Assembly: GCF_017654505.1 (NCBI RefSeq)
Contig: NC_054545.1
Location: 13,735,047-13,799,046 of the forward strand
Direction: 5' to 3'
DNA: 64,000 bases
Source: Polyodon spathula
Taxonomy: Eukaryota; Chordata; Actinopteri; Acipenseriformes; Polyodontidae
Part shown: positions 63,657-64,000 of the stretch, piece after piece
Layout of the letters: every line of letters begins with the position of its first letter
Position numbering within the stretch: position 1 is the first letter of the stretch
Made by a program: the position numbers and the translations under genes
The notes under the pieces: model-generated
Told to the model about the DNA's origin: nothing
Seen by the model: the letters and a program-made list of their open reading frames with translations, nothing else
The model's database searches: none

Positions 63657-64000
63657 GGCTCCCACTTGACGTTGTTCCTCCCCACAGAGAACTCAGTCCG
63701 CTGTGGCCAGTCCCGCCTGGTAGTGTGCCTTGGTGTCCCTGCTGTCCCAAAGGCAAAGATAGCAGGGAAACTTGGTAAAACCGCCTTGGAGACCCATCAG
63801 GAATGCCACCATTGCAGCCTCTTGATGCCATCTCAGAAAAATGCAGATATGTATCCACTTAGGCAGCTGGAACTAAACTGAACTGGTGGGCTTAAGGCCA
63901 CTGTATTTATACTACTATTTATATTACTTAAAAGAATGAATCTATCTGGAATGTTCTGGAAAACAGGTCAATTTCAAAATATCACTGTCCTGGTCACAAA
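63657..64000. other. GC-richer tail of the window, unassigned
   Basis: Overlapping open frames run on both strands (plus 63555-63881, 63593-63778; minus 63631-63858). None carries a motif I recognise. Together with the adjacent 24-bp inverted repeat this may be part of an unclassified repeat that continues past the window edge. Confidence 0.35.

Overview
The window reads as vertebrate nuclear DNA that is mostly intergenic or intronic. It is AT-rich, full of dinucleotide microsatellites, and has no open reading frame that looks like an intact host gene. The mix of a DIRS-1-like retrotransposon, Tc1-like transposon, L2 and CR1-like LINEs, piggyBac-type MITEs and several solo LTR families suggests a fish, perhaps a non-teleost ray-finned fish such as a sturgeon or paddlefish. 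That placement is inference from repeat content and was not tested by any search.

Layout. 1-25 kb: LTR-like fragment (842-1390), solo LTR (2663-3252), piggyBac-MITE fragment beside degenerate telomere-like repeats (4383-4640), a long quiet stretch, solo LTR (11464-11965), a GC-richer possibly conserved stretch (12955-13375), full-length piggyBac-type MITE (15250-15850), a second solo LTR of the 2663 family in opposite orientation (16733-17323), GA and CT/AT microsatellites (21.1 and 22.0 kb), LTR (22205-22971) and LTR fragment (24257-24585). 25-35 kb: broken Tc1-like transposon (24952-26300), quiet DNA, local duplications, LTR-like element (29510-29984), piggyBac-like ends and short tandem repeats (31.0-31.8 kb). 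35104-41240: one end-to-end DIRS-1-like retrotransposon on the minus strand, the clearest element here. 41-64 kb: solo LTR (45764-46282), CR1-like LINE fragment (49450-50105), a possible exon-like block on the minus strand (52420-52634), possible conserved noncoding DNA (56.1-56.9 and 60.35-60.55 kb), second piggyBac-type MITE (58462-59044), large compound microsatellite (61032-61340) that truncates an L2 LINE (61341-62790), an unassigned ORF (62802-63038) and a perfect 24-bp inverted repeat (63514-63656).

Nothing here forms an operon or pathway. The DIRS element has the full architecture of its class: left and right inverted terminal repeats, an internal complementary region matching both outer ends, gag, RT/RNase H and tyrosine recombinase. 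Every one of its reading frames is interrupted, so it is a dead copy. Its unusual part is a roughly 750-bp GC-rich tandem array between the left terminal repeat and gag. The solo LTRs are supported by TG...CA ends and, in four cases, by perfect 5-bp target duplications readable directly in the sequence.
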